DNA from: Myxococcales bacterium
GTDB taxonomy: Bacteria; Myxococcota_A; Polyangia; Polyangiales; JADJMO01
DNA length: 64,000 nucleotides
Reading direction: 5' to 3'
NCBI GenBank assembly: GCA_016709545.1
Contig: JADJMO010000023.1
Location: forward strand, 124,001-188,000
In this document: piece by piece, positions 18,729-29,260 of the stretch
Layout: every line of letters begins with the position of its first letter
How positions within the stretch are numbered: position 1 is the first letter of the stretch
Notes under the pieces: generated by a model
The model's database searches: none
The model's input: the letters and a program-made list of their open reading frames with translations, nothing else
What the model was told of the DNA's origin: nothing
Made by a program: the position numbers and the translations under genes

Positions 18729-19956
18729 ATGTCGAACCACGTCGAGAATCACGAATCGAAGCTGTCCCCCGACGACCACCGCGCCCTCGGGCAGCGGATG
18801 GATCTGTTCCACTTCCAGGACGAAGCCCCCGGCATGGTGTTCTGGCACCCGCGCGGGTTCGCCGCCTACCGCAGGCTCGAGGACTACCTCCGGGCGCGCC
18901 TCCGGGGCGAGGGGTACGTCGAGGTCCGGACCCCGCAGCTGCTCGATCGCTCGATCTGGGAGGCGAGCGGCCACTGGGCGAACTTCTCCGAGCACATGAT
19001 CAAGGTGGAGGGAGGCGACCGCGTCGCCGCGCTCAAGCCCGTGAGCTGCCCGGGGCACGTGCAGGTGTTCAACCACGGCCTGCGGTCGTTCCGTGAGCTG
19101 CCGCTGCGCCTCGCCGAGCTCGGGGCGTGTCACCGCGACGAGCAGAGCGGTGCGCTCCACGGCCTGATGCGGCTGCGCGCGTTCGTGCAGGACGACGCGC
19201 ACATCTTCTGCAGCGAGGACCAGATCGACGAGGAGGTGGCGCGGTTCTGCCGGCTGCTCTGGTCGTTCTACGGCGCGTTCGGCTTCGCGCGCGTCTCGGT
19301 CGCGCTCGCGCTCCGCCCACCGGTACGCGCCGGCTCCGACGAGATCTGGGACCACGCCGAGCGGGCCCTCGGCGCGGCCGCACGCGCCGCGGGCATCGAC
19401 TACGAGGAGCACCCCGGCGACGGCGCGTTCTACGGGCCGAAGCGCGAGTTCGTGCTCCATGACGCGCGCGGTCGGGCCTGGCAGTGCGGGACCATCCAGC
19501 TCGATCTGGTGATCCCCGACCGCATGGGCGCGAGCTACGTGGACCGCGACGGCCGCCGCGCGCCCGGTGATGCTGCACCGCGCCATCTGCGGCAGCCTCG
19601 AACGCTTCTTCGGCATCGTGCTCGAACAGGCGAACGGCGCCCTCCCGGCGTGGCTCGCCCCCGAGGCGGTCGCGGTGTGCGCGGTCTCGGAGGAGGTCGC
19701 CGACTACGCGCACGAGGTGGTCGCCGCGCTCCGCCGCGACGGCGCCGACGTGCACGTCCCGAAGGAGGGGACCCTGTCGCGCAAGCTCGTCGCGGCGCGC
19801 GAGCTCGGCGTGCCGTTCGTGTTCGTGCTCGGAAGGCGCGAGCGCGACGCCCAGGCCGTGGCGCTGCGCAGACCCGATGGATCGAGCGAGGTACTCCCGC
19901 TCGCCGAGGCCCTCGCGCTCGTGAGGGCAGCGCTCGTCGGGCCAGGGGTGGGGTGA
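18729..19956 (+). CDS. threonyl-tRNA synthetase without editing domains (frameshifted)
   Basis: The protein starts directly at the catalytic core (HRALGQRMDLFHFQDEAPGMVFWHP), so the TGS and editing domains of the usual ~640-residue ThrRS are absent. Visible class II motifs are the zinc-site KPVSCPGHVQVFNH, motif 2 (ACHRDEQSGALHGLMRLRAFVQDDAH) and motif 3 (MLHRAICGSLERFFGIVLEQ), followed by the anticodon-binding domain (VAVCAVSEEVADYAHEVVAAL). The product is about 409 residues. The frame breaks near 19560, between DRDGRR and RPVMLHRA; a missing base pair or one extra base explains it. It should charge tRNA-Thr in the cytoplasm, or be a specialised second copy. A terminator-like hairpin precedes it. 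Confidence 0.85.
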
Positions 19957-19982
19957 CGACCCGGCGGTGCTACCGTCTGGAC

Positions 19983-20580
19983 ATGAGGTCGGTGGTCGCG
20001 CTCGTCGTCGGGGCGCTCGGGTGCGGCGCCAGCGTCGCGCCCGAGGCCAACCCCGCCGATGCTGGCGCTGTCGATGCCGGCGCCGCCGAGGTCGTCGCCG
20101 AGCCGCCCTGTCCGTCGTCTCCCCCCGCGCCCGGCGCAGCGTGCACCCACCAGGCGGACGAGCCCTGGGTCCGCTGTTCGTACGGCGACGATCCCGTGCC
20201 TCGTTGCCGCGCCCAGTTCTCCTGCGCCCTGTCGAACGAGTGGGAGAGCTCACGCCCATGCCCGCGACCCGAGCCCGGGTGGTGTCCTCCTACGCCCCCC
20301 GACCGATGGGTCTCCTTGCAGCTATCGCGAACCCTGGGCCTGCGCGTACGACGGCGGCGTCCTCTGCGACTGTCAGAGCGGCGTGGCGACGTTGTGGCGA
20401 TGCCGACCCCCGCCGCCGAGCCCGTGTCCCGCGACACCCCCGAACGCGGGCACTCCGTGCGCGTCGCCGGGCCTCTACTGCGAATATGGGCGGCCCTCGC
20501 GCGTCGGGTCGCCGACCTCCGGGCCGCGGGTGTGCCGCGACGGCTACTGGATCGCCACGGAGCCCTTCATCTCCAAGTGA
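19983..20580 (+). CDS. Cys-rich lipoprotein (frameshifted in a C run)
   Basis: A short signal (MRSVVALVVGALGC) is followed by an Ala/Asp spacer and a mature domain with evenly spaced cysteines. The frame breaks at the six-C run 20295-20300. With one C removed, CPPTPP continues as TDGSPCSYREPWACAYDGG and the frame runs to the stop at 20580. Repeated units of about 45 residues with a GxPC start (PGAACTH, GSPCSYRE, GTPCASPG) suggest three similar small disulfide-bonded units. No known family. It begins 26 bases after the synthetase gene, probably by chance. Confidence 0.65.
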
Positions 20581-20605
20581 GGCCGTCGCGTGATACTCCT
20601 CGGAG

Positions 20606-21079
20606 ATGGTCGATCGATCGCGCGTGCGGTTCCTGCAGGCCCTCGCCTTCGTCGCGTCGGCGGGGTGCGATCGCCCGAGTGAGCCCGACAAGAAGATCGG
20701 GCCGGTGCGTCGCGAGGCGGAGAGCGCGTCCGCGACCGCCTCGGTCAGCGCATCGGCCTCCGCGTCGGCCACCGAGTCGGCCACCGTCGTCGCGACGGCG
20801 AGCGCGCCGCCGTCCGCCACCGTTCCCAAACTCGTGCTCGGGGACTGCGTGTGCAAGGGCGACCCGCCCGTCGCCGCACTGCCCCGCACGTGCTTCGCAG
20901 GCGAGCGCGGGCACGAGGGCTTCGTGTGCTCCGCCGGCCCCGCGTGCTCCTGCCCGCTCGACCCCACCGCCTCGACCCTGCCTGTGCCGCCGTGCCCCGC
21001 GGCGGTCGACCGCTGCGCCCACCAGCCGCGCCCGTTCGTCGGCGTGGGCCCGTACCCGCCCCCCGACCTCGCCGCTTGA
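20606..21079 (+). CDS. small Cys-containing lipoprotein
   Basis: The ATG at 20606 opens a signal ending SAGC (lipid cysteine at 21). A long Ser/Ala-rich linker (about 40-72) is followed by a C-terminal domain with cysteine pairs (GDCVCKGD, TCFAGE, VCSAGPACSCP, PCPAAVDRC). The style matches the gene just upstream, 25 bases away on the same strand, so the two may be a co-transcribed pair of surface lipoproteins. No family or role is recognised. Confidence 0.65.
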   Translation: MVDRSRVRFLQALAFVASAGCDRPSEPDKKIGPVRREAESASATASVSASASASATESATVVATASAPPSATVPKLVLGDCVCKGDPPVAALPRTCFAGERGHEGFVCSAGPACSCPLDPTASTLPVPPCPAAVDRCAHQPRPFVGVGPYPPPDLAA

Positions 21080-21105
21080 TCGCGCACCCGGCAGCGTCGC
21101 CCCAC

Positions 21106-21133
21106 TTGCGTTGCCAAAAATACATGCCACAAT
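21106..21133 (+). promoter_or_regulatory. candidate promoter of the intact RAYT
   Basis: TTGCGT (21106-21111), a 16-base spacer and CACAAT (21128-21133) lie six bases before the GTG start. The spacing matches the promoter of the decayed RAYT copy. The box matches are moderate, and the local run AAAAATACAT is unusually AT-rich for this DNA. Confidence 0.4.
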
Positions 21134-21139
21134 CAATGC

Positions 21140-21787
21140 GTGGATCCGTCGCCGCGCCGTCCTGCGATCGAGCCCGTCAAGCCGCGGGGTGGCCGCCGCG
21201 CCGGCGCCGGGCGCCCGTCGAAGCCCGGGTCGGTGTCGCACCGGCGGCGCCCTGGTTTCCGCCCGCACTCGCCGATCCACGTCACGCTGCGGGTCGCGCG
21301 GCACGTGTGGAACCTGCGCGCGCAGCGCTGTCTGCGCCCGATCGACGCGGCGTTGCGCGCCTTGCGGTCGCGCGAAGAGCGCTTCCGGGTCACGCACTTC
21401 TCGGTGCAGGGCAACCACCTGCACTTCGTCGTCGAGGCCCGCGATCGCCATGAGCTCGCGAGCGCGTTCCAGTCGTTCGGGATACGCGTCGCCCGCGCGC
21501 TCCATCGCGTCATGGGTCGCAAGGGCCGCGTCTTCGCCGCCCGCTACCACGCCCGTGCGCTGCGCACCCCGACCGAGGTCGTGAACGTGGTGCGCTACGT
21601 GCTCGCCAACCACGCGCGGCACGTGCCCGGCGCCGCGATCGCCGACCGGTTCTCGAGCGCCGCGGTCTTCACCGCGTGGGAGGCGCTCGAGCTCCCCTCG
21701 GCGCGGGTCACCTACGCGCTGCCGGGGCTCGACCCACCTGTCGTACCGGCGCGCGGCCACCTGCTCCGTTCGGGCCTCGCGCGCTAG
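21140..21787 (+). CDS. REP-associated tyrosine transposase (RAYT), intact
   Basis: This 215-residue Y1 transposase-like protein has the N-terminal GGRRAGAGRP tag, the metal-binding His-hydrophobic-His motif NHLHFVVEA (H93, H95), and a candidate catalytic tyrosine in VVRYVLANHA (Y153). Family knowledge: RAYTs are single-copy domesticated relatives of IS200 transposases that cut and spread short palindromic REP elements. The GTG start is used since no ATG lies close upstream in frame. A decayed relative is at 223-775 and a large REP-like palindrome lies at 62.5 kb. The gene is alone and not flanked by terminal repeats. Confidence 0.85.
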   Translation: MDPSPRRPAIEPVKPRGGRRAGAGRPSKPGSVSHRRRPGFRPHSPIHVTLRVARHVWNLRAQRCLRPIDAALRALRSREERFRVTHFSVQGNHLHFVVEARDRHELASAFQSFGIRVARALHRVMGRKGRVFAARYHARALRTPTEVVNVVRYVLANHARHVPGAAIADRFSSAAVFTAWEALELPSARVTYALPGLDPPVVPARGHLLRSGLAR

Positions 21788-21824
21788 AGGAGCGCGCTGG
21801 CAGAGCTGCGTTGGTCGAGCCGCG

Positions 21825-23740
<1,916 letters not shown>

Positions 23741-23744
<4 letters not shown>

Positions 23745-24415
23745 GGGCGCGCGCCCTCGATCACGTACTGATCCGGCAGCCCGACGGGCACCACCTTGGC
23801 CGTGAGGCCCCCCGCCGTGAGCTCGCCGATCACCTGGTCGGGCGAGAGGCGGTGCGCCTTGGGCGGGCCCTTGTCGGTCGTGAGCGTGAAGTCGACCACG
23901 AACACGGCGCCGCCCGGCCGGAGCGCGCGCCACAGCTTGGTGGCGTAGGCCTTGCGGTTCTCGATGTGGTGCCAGGTGTCGACGACGAGGATCCGGTCGA
24001 CGCTGCCGTCCGCGAGCTTCGGGTCGTCGGTCGCGATCTCGCGCGCCTCCACGTTCGCCCAGCCGGCCTTCTGCGCGCGCTCCTTCATGTGGGCGACGAG
24101 CTTGGGCTCGACGTCGAGCGCGAGCACCTTTCCGCTCGGGCCCACCGCCGTCGAGAGGTGGGACAAGAAGTAGCCGGTCCCCGCGCCCAGATCGGCCACG
24201 GTCATCCCGGAGGTGATGCGCATCGCGACCACGACGTCGGCCGGCCGCTGCCACGCGTCGCGCGCCGGGTCGTCGAACACGAGGGACCACGCGGCCGGAT
24301 CGTCGAAGCGGTGGTGCATCGCGCCGTGGTGCCCGCCGTGGGCCGGGGCGGGCTCGGGCTTCGGCGTGCCCGGCCCACAGGAGACGAGGAACAAGACGAC
24401 CAGGGCCCGACGCAT
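23741..24415 (-). CDS. class I SAM-dependent methyltransferase with a lipobox
   Basis: The ATG at 24415 opens a signal (MRRALVVLFLVSC, lipid cysteine at 13) and a His/Pro-rich linker. The Rossmann methyltransferase fold begins with motif I VADLGAGTGYF (about 73-83), then ALDVEPKLV (motif II) and LVVDTWHHI (motif IV region). The product is 224 residues. Export of a SAM-using enzyme is odd because SAM is cytoplasmic, so either the signal is not used or the protein is a non-catalytic relative. It is four bases overlapped by the ABC-F gene and 20 bases after the preceding lipoprotein gene. Confidence 0.85.
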
Positions 24416-24435
24416 GGCCCCGCCGTAGCACGGGA

Positions 24436-25824
24436 TCACGGGGTCTTGAGCGCCGTCGCGTCGACCGCGAACACCCAGCGCTTGCCGATGCCCTCGCTCG
24501 CGCCCCAGAGGACGTTGGCCTTGGTGTCGAAGAGCAGATCCTCGGGGGCGTCGACCCACGGGTAGGACAGGGTCTTCTTGCCCTCGCGCGCGACGTACAG
24601 CACGCCCTTGCCCGCGGCCGGCGCGCTCGACGAGAAGTAGAACGCGCCGCCGTGGGTGACCGCGCCCTGCACCTGGCGCTGCCCCATCGACCACGCCCCC
24701 GTCGCCCAGGTGTTCGCCGCGAGGGCGCCGGTCGCGAGGTCGATCGGCCACTGGTAGACGCGCCCGTCGATCGTGGTCGCCGAGTACTCGCCCGTGACGA
24801 GGGCGGGGGGCGTGGCGGTCCTGTCGAGCGCGACGAAGCTGAACACCGGCGCGCACTTGGAGCCGTCGATCCACGCGCCGATCTGCGGGATCACGTACTT
24901 GTAGAGGCCGCCCTGGTAGGTCGTGCCGTCCCATCCGACGGAGTCCTTGTCGGTCGCCACCTGGAACATCCGCGAGAGGTCGAACACGCGGAGCCCGTTG
25001 CCGGTGTCGACGACCCACAGCCGGTCCCCGACCCACGCGATGCCGCCGGCGTGGATGTCGATGGGGTCGAAGTCGGCGCGCCCGGCGGCCATCTTCGGCA
25101 ACACCAGCAGCGCGTGGCGATAGGTGACCTTGGTGCCGGTCACGTCGGCGAACGAGAGCCGGATCCCCTTCTCGCCCGTGGAGCCGGGGTGCTTGGTGAC
25201 GTCGTAGTACCAGCTGACCGCGACGACCTTCTTGCCCGCCACGGTGCCGGCGGCGCTGGCGTCGGCCGACCCGGTGAGGCCCTGCGGGATCCACCAGTCC
25301 TTGCCCTCGTCGTCGGCGTCCCACGAAAAGCCGCGCTGGAACCCCGGCACGCCCGGCAACGTGGACGCGCCGATGCTGGTGGCCGTGCGGTTGAGATCGC
25401 CGAGCACGTCGGCCACGGAGACCGTCTTCAACGCCGCGGCGAGCCCCACGACGGCGGCCTCGTACGCCGGGCCCTTGCCGTCGTCCTTCAGCACGAACGC
25501 GCACCGCTCGATGGCGCGGGGACCGCCACCCTCGGTGAGGCCCGCCGGGGTGCCGGGGCACGCGGCGAGCGCCGGGCACGATGGTGGAGGTGGCGCATCG
25601 GGCGCGGTGTCGGCGGGAGTGCCGTCGACGCCCGCGTCGGAGACGACCGGCGTGTCGGTGGTCGTGTCACCACCCACGTCGGTTCCGGACGTGTCGAGCA
25701 CGGCGTCGTCGCCGGCGTCGGAGGCCGACGCGTCGCTCGCGTCGGAGAGCTCCGTCGGATCGGAGAGCGCGCCCTCGCCCGCGCTGCACCCGACCAGCAA
25801 CGAACACAGGATCAGCGTGCGCAC
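24436..25824 (-). CDS. lipoprotein with a beta-propeller-like body
   Basis: The GTG at 25824 gives a signal (VRTLILCSLLVGC) followed by a long Asp/Ala/Thr spacer to about residue 75. The remaining ~370 residues are beta-rich with repeated Trp/Gly turns such as GGIAWVGDRLWVVDTGNGLRV, GTTYQGGLYKYV and NVLWGASEGIGKRWVF, as seen in propeller folds (SMP-30-like or similar). I cannot name the family. It lies 32 bases after the pentapeptide gene and 20 bases before the methyltransferase gene on the same strand, so it belongs to the same transcription unit. Confidence 0.7.
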   Translation of the reverse strand: MRTLILCSLLVGCSAGEGALSDPTELSDASDASASDAGDDAVLDTSGTDVGGDTTTDTPVVSDAGVDGTPADTAPDAPPPPSCPALAACPGTPAGLTEGGGPRAIERCAFVLKDDGKGPAYEAAVVGLAAALKTVSVADVLGDLNRTATSIGASTLPGVPGFQRGFSWDADDEGKDWWIPQGLTGSADASAAGTVAGKKVVAVSWYYDVTKHPGSTGEKGIRLSFADVTGTKVTYRHALLVLPKMAAGRADFDPIDIHAGGIAWVGDRLWVVDTGNGLRVFDLSRMFQVATDKDSVGWDGTTYQGGLYKYVIPQIGAWIDGSKCAPVFSFVALDRTATPPALVTGEYSATTIDGRVYQWPIDLATGALAANTWATGAWSMGQRQVQGAVTHGGAFYFSSSAPAAGKGVLYVAREGKKTLSYPWVDAPEDLLFDTKANVLWGASEGIGKRWVFAVDATALKTP

Positions 25825-25856
25825 CTCGAGATCCTGAGGCAATCGACGCCGCTCGT

Positions 25857-26657
25857 CTACCGGTAGCCCGGCACCGCGGTGCGGGGGCTGCCGCGCACGC
25901 CCTCGAGGTTCGCGCCCTCGAGGTTCGCGCCCGCGAGGTCGAGCTCCGCGACGTCGGCGCGCTCGAGGTTCGCCTCCCGCAGGTCGGCCCCGCACAGGCG
26001 CGCGCGCCGCAAGTCCGCCCGCTCGAGGTTCGCGCCCGCGAAGCCGCACCGGTCGGCCTGCACACCCTGCAGGTCCGCGCGCTCGAGGTTGCTCCCCGCG
26101 AGCTGCGCCCCGACCAGGCTCGCGCCGCGCAGGTTCACGTGCTCGAGGTTGGCGCCCTCCGCCGCGAGGCCGTCGCCGTCGATCCCCTCGAGGTCGGCGC
26201 GCTCCAGGTTCGCGCGTCGCAGCGAGGCCTCGCGCAGGATCGCGCCGCGGAGCCGCGCCTTCTCGAGGTTCGCGCCGTCGAGGCACCCGCTTCGCCAGTC
26301 GGCCCCCTCCAGGACGGCGTGCTCGAGGTTGGCGCCGCGCGCCGTCGCGCCCTCGAGGTTCGCGCGGGTCGCGACCACGTCCTCGAGGTTCGAGCCGTCG
26401 AGGTCGGCGAACGACAGGTCGGCGCCCGTCAGGTCGGCGTCCTCGACGTTGGCCTTGCGGAGCTTGGCGCGGCGCAGATCCGCGCCGGCGAGCTTCCCTC
26501 GCTCGAGGTCCGCGCCCGAGAGGTCGGCATCGGCGAGCGCTGCGCCCCCGAGGTCGACGCCGCGCCGGACCGCCTCCGACACCGCCGCCCTCGCGTCGCG
26601 CGCGTGAGGGTCGAGGAACAAGCGATGTCCGTCTCGGTGGTGGATCTCGAACGACAT
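25857..26657 (-). CDS. pentapeptide-repeat protein
   Basis: The start at 26657 is preferred because a second in-frame Met 15 bases upstream adds only MRGSA. After a ~30-residue head (FEIHHRDGHRLFLDPHARD), the protein is built of roughly 40 consecutive A(D/N)LxxA-type repeats, for example ADLSGADLERGKL and ANLERADLRRARL, to residue ~262. These stack as a right-handed quadrilateral beta-helix. Family knowledge: some such proteins mimic DNA and protect gyrase (Qnr, MfpA), but most have unknown roles. It lies 16 bases after the sigma-factor gene and probably in its operon. Confidence 0.92.
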   Translation of the reverse strand: MSFEIHHRDGHRLFLDPHARDARAAVSEAVRRGVDLGGAALADADLSGADLERGKLAGADLRRAKLRKANVEDADLTGADLSFADLDGSNLEDVVATRANLEGATARGANLEHAVLEGADWRSGCLDGANLEKARLRGAILREASLRRANLERADLEGIDGDGLAAEGANLEHVNLRGASLVGAQLAGSNLERADLQGVQADRCGFAGANLERADLRRARLCGADLREANLERADVAELDLAGANLEGANLEGVRGSPRTAVPGYR

Positions 26658-26673
26658 GGCCGACCCTCGCATT

Positions 26674-27207
26674 CTAGACGGACGACGAGAGGAGCCGCGA
26701 CTCGAGTCGCCGGCGGACCCGGAACACCGTCGATTTCAGCGCCTGCCGGGTGATCCCCGCCTCCCGGGCGATCTCGGTGGTGCTCCGCGGATCGACGAGC
26801 ACCTGCGCGAACAGCCGCGACTCCTGGGCGGGAACTGCACGAAGTTCGTCGGCGACGGCGCGCGACAGCTCGTGGCCGAGCAGCGCGGCCTCCGGGTCGG
26901 ACCCCGTGTCGGCCGCGGGGTGGACGAGCAGGTCCTCGATGGCCACGTGGTGGGCCCCTGCTCCACGCCGGATCCGTCTCCGGGCGCGGCGCTGCATGCG
27001 GCAGGCGTTGACGACCACGCGGTAGAGCCAGGTGAACGCGCTCGCGCGACCTTCGAATGCCTCGGCGTTGCGGGCTGCGACGAGCAGCGCCTCCTGCACG
27101 CAGTCCTCGGCGTCTGCCTCGCTCCCGAGCTGCGACGTGGCCATCGTGACCAGTCGCCGACGGGTGGTGGGATCGTGGATCGCGGCGTGCACCGCCTCGC
27201 TGTTCAT
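26674..27207 (-). CDS. ECF-type RNA polymerase sigma factor
   Basis: At 177 residues the protein has sigma region 2 (ADAEDCVQEALLVAARNAEAF and FTWLYRVVVNACRMQRR) and region 4 with its helix-turn-helix (STTEIAREAGITRQALKSTVFRVRRRL). No anti-sigma gene lies next to it; the following genes are a pentapeptide-repeat protein, a lipoprotein, a methyltransferase and ABC-F. It is divergent from an AraC-type gene with a 112-base gap. The sigma factor could drive its own block of genes, but no repeated promoter motif is visible by eye. Confidence 0.88.
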   Translation of the reverse strand: MNSEAVHAAIHDPTTRRRLVTMATSQLGSEADAEDCVQEALLVAARNAEAFEGRASAFTWLYRVVVNACRMQRRARRRIRRGAGAHHVAIEDLLVHPAADTGSDPEAALLGHELSRAVADELRAVPAQESRLFAQVLVDPRSTTEIAREAGITRQALKSTVFRVRRRLESRLLSSSV

Positions 27208-27319
27208 GGTCCGAGGATGGCGACGCGGAGAGCCCCCCGCGCGAGGGCCGCGCGCGCCGAAGAATTGACCGATCGCGACGAAACCGTCGGCCCCGCTCGC
27301 CCTCGCTATCCTCGCTCTC

Positions 27320-28279
27320 GTGGCCCGCCCCGCCCACGAGCCGCCGATCGCGACGACGCTGGTCCCCGCGGCCCTGCGGTGGGCTGGTCGCGAAGCCCCG
27401 CACGACGAGGTGCTGCTCTCCCCGAGCGCGATCGAGGAGACGCTGGAGGAGCTCGCGTTCGCGCGCGGTGAGCCGGAGCTCGGCCTGCTCCTGCCGGAGC
27501 GCCTGGTGTTCCCCCGCTACGGGTACGGCGAGCTCGCGGCGCGCTCGAGCTCCGACGTGCGTTCGGCGCTCTTCCGGCTCGCGCGCTACGCCCCGCTCGC
27601 GGTGCCGGGTGCGCAGGGCGAGGTCGTCGGCGACGCGTTCCACCTGCGACACGTGTGGCGGGCGCGGCGGCCGTCACGGGTGTTGCACGAGTTCGGCCTC
27701 GCGCACGCGCTCCATACGTTGCGGGTCGCGAGCGGCCAGCGGATCCGCCCCGTCCGCGTCTGGTTCGTGCACGCGCGCCCGCGCGACCTCGGCCCGCTCC
27801 ACGTGTTCTTCGGCACCGAGGATCTCGAGTTCGGTCGCGAGGACGACGGCTTCACGCTCTCGGGCCTCGACCTGTCCCTCGCCCTCGTCGGTGCCGATCC
27901 GCGGCTCGCCGCCACGATGGACGACCTCGCCGGCGCGGTGGTCTCCGCGAAGGCCCCGCTCTCCTACGCCACGCGCGTCGCCCAGGCGATCGCGCTCCCG
28001 GACACGACCCTCGAGTCGGTGGGCCGGGCGCTCCACGCGAGCCCGCGCACGGTGCAGCGCTGGCTCGAGGCCGAGGGCACGAGCTTCTCCGAGGTGCTCG
28101 ACGGCGCGCGCGCCGCGCTCGCGCGCACCCTGCTGCGCGAGGGTGACCTGCCGCTCGCCGAGGTCGCCGCGCGCGTGGGCTTCTCCGACGTCGCTCCGTT
28201 CACGCGCGCGTTCCGGCGCTGGACCGGCACGCCGCCCGGCATGTTCCGCCGCGCCGCGCGGATCCACCGCTCAGCATGA
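27320..28279 (+). CDS. AraC-family regulator (OruR-type)
   Basis: The GTG at 27320 is the first in-frame start after a stop. The ~200-residue N-terminal domain is the OruR/arabinose-binding-like type (for example LLLPERLVFPRYGYGELAARS). The C-terminal half carries two helix-turn-helix units, the second with PLAEVAARVGFSDVAPFTRAFRRWTGTPPG, a clear AraC signature. It should bind DNA in response to an unknown small molecule. The nearest candidate target is the divergent sigma gene. A similar regulator is found at 53712-54713. Confidence 0.88.
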   Translation: MARPAHEPPIATTLVPAALRWAGREAPHDEVLLSPSAIEETLEELAFARGEPELGLLLPERLVFPRYGYGELAARSSSDVRSALFRLARYAPLAVPGAQGEVVGDAFHLRHVWRARRPSRVLHEFGLAHALHTLRVASGQRIRPVRVWFVHARPRDLGPLHVFFGTEDLEFGREDDGFTLSGLDLSLALVGADPRLAATMDDLAGAVVSAKAPLSYATRVAQAIALPDTTLESVGRALHASPRTVQRWLEAEGTSFSEVLDGARAALARTLLREGDLPLAEVAARVGFSDVAPFTRAFRRWTGTPPGMFRRAARIHRSA

Positions 28280-28312
28280 CACGAGGCGCCCATGCGCCGT
28301 ACGGTGCGCGCG

Positions 28313-28507
28313 ATGACGCGACTCCAGTGGCTCGCCCTCCTGCTCCTCGTGGGCTGCTCGCGTGGTCCCAGCAAGCCCACCGAGGCGCCGGTCACCGTGT
28401 GCACCAAGGTCGGCCAGTCGTGCGAGTTCGCCCCCGGCAAGCTGGGCCTCTGCATCGAGCTCGAGAAGAACGGCAAGCCCGCGCTCGCCTGTCAGTCGCA
28501 GCACTGA
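28313..28507 (+). CDS. small lipoprotein
   Basis: The ATG at 28313 opens MTRLQWLALLLLVGC, a compact signal with lipid cysteine at 15; an earlier ATG at 28292 only lengthens the head. The mature ~50 residues hold four cysteines (TVCTKVGQSC, GLCIEL, ACQSQ), probably two disulfides. No family. Its stop abuts the stop of the opposing gene exactly. It lies 33 bases after the AraC gene. Confidence 0.6.
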   Translation: MTRLQWLALLLLVGCSRGPSKPTEAPVTVCTKVGQSCEFAPGKLGLCIELEKNGKPALACQSQH

Positions 28508-29260
28508 TCAGGGGTCGTCCAGCCCGCAGCGCGGCACCGCGCCCGCGCAGGGCGGTCCGGCGCCGTGCAGGCTCAGGCGCCCTGCGGCCCCGCTGTCCTT
28601 GAAGACGCGCGCGATCACCGTGATCGAGGTGCCGACCAGCGGCTTCCACTCGCTCTCGAGCACGCCGTCGACGTCGATGAGGCCTCCGTCGGAGAGCTTG
28701 AGGATCGCTGCCCCCCAGGGCGAGGTCGTGACCAGCACCGAGTCGACGGTGGCGTTCACCGCGACCCAGCGGCCCTCCTGCGTCGAGAGCGGGGGCAGGG
28801 TGGTGAGCATGGGCGGCGCCGGCACCACGGTCGGCGCGGGCGTGACCGCGGTCTCCCCCGGCGCGAGCTCGATCGTCTCGACCTGCACGCGGGGACCTCC
28901 CACGGTCTGCACGTGCGGATCGGGGGCCGTCTTCATCACGACGCCGGTCACCTTGACGAGCTTGTTCACGAACCCGAGCTCGGACGGGATCACGCCGAAC
29001 CCGCGGTGGAGGAACACGCCGTCGGAGAGGACGATCGAGGTCCTGCGTCCGCCCTTCTGGTGCGGCTGGATCGGCTCGACGCTGTAGAGGCCGTACACCA
29101 CCGCGCGCTTGCGATCGGCGGCCTCGATGTCGAGGATCGTGCGGACGATGGGCAGGCTCGCGGGCGGCGCCGCGTCCTTGGACTCCTTCACGGAGCCGAT
29201 CTCGTCGCCCTTGCGACTGCACGCCGAGAGGACGACGAACAGGACATACCAGAGCTTCAT
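28508..29260 (-). CDS. envelope lipoprotein, last gene of a three-gene operon
   Basis: The start at 29260 overlaps the stop of the preceding gene (ATGA). The signal ends LSAC (lipid cysteine at 14). The mature part shows two similar beta-rich segments, AVVYGLYSVEPIQPHQKGG... and SVLVTTSPWGAAILKLSDGG..., separated by a Pro/Thr/Val spacer. They could be OB-fold-like, but this is a guess from pattern. The context with a porin and an outer-membrane protein suggests an outer-membrane accessory role. Confidence 0.75.
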   Translation of the reverse strand: MKLWYVLFVVLSACSRKGDEIGSVKESKDAAPPASLPIVRTILDIEAADRKRAVVYGLYSVEPIQPHQKGGRRTSIVLSDGVFLHRGFGVIPSELGFVNKLVKVTGVVMKTAPDPHVQTVGGPRVQVETIELAPGETAVTPAPTVVPAPPMLTTLPPLSTQEGRWVAVNATVDSVLVTTSPWGAAILKLSDGGLIDVDGVLESEWKPLVGTSITVIARVFKDSGAAGRLSLHGAGPPCAGAVPRCGLDDP

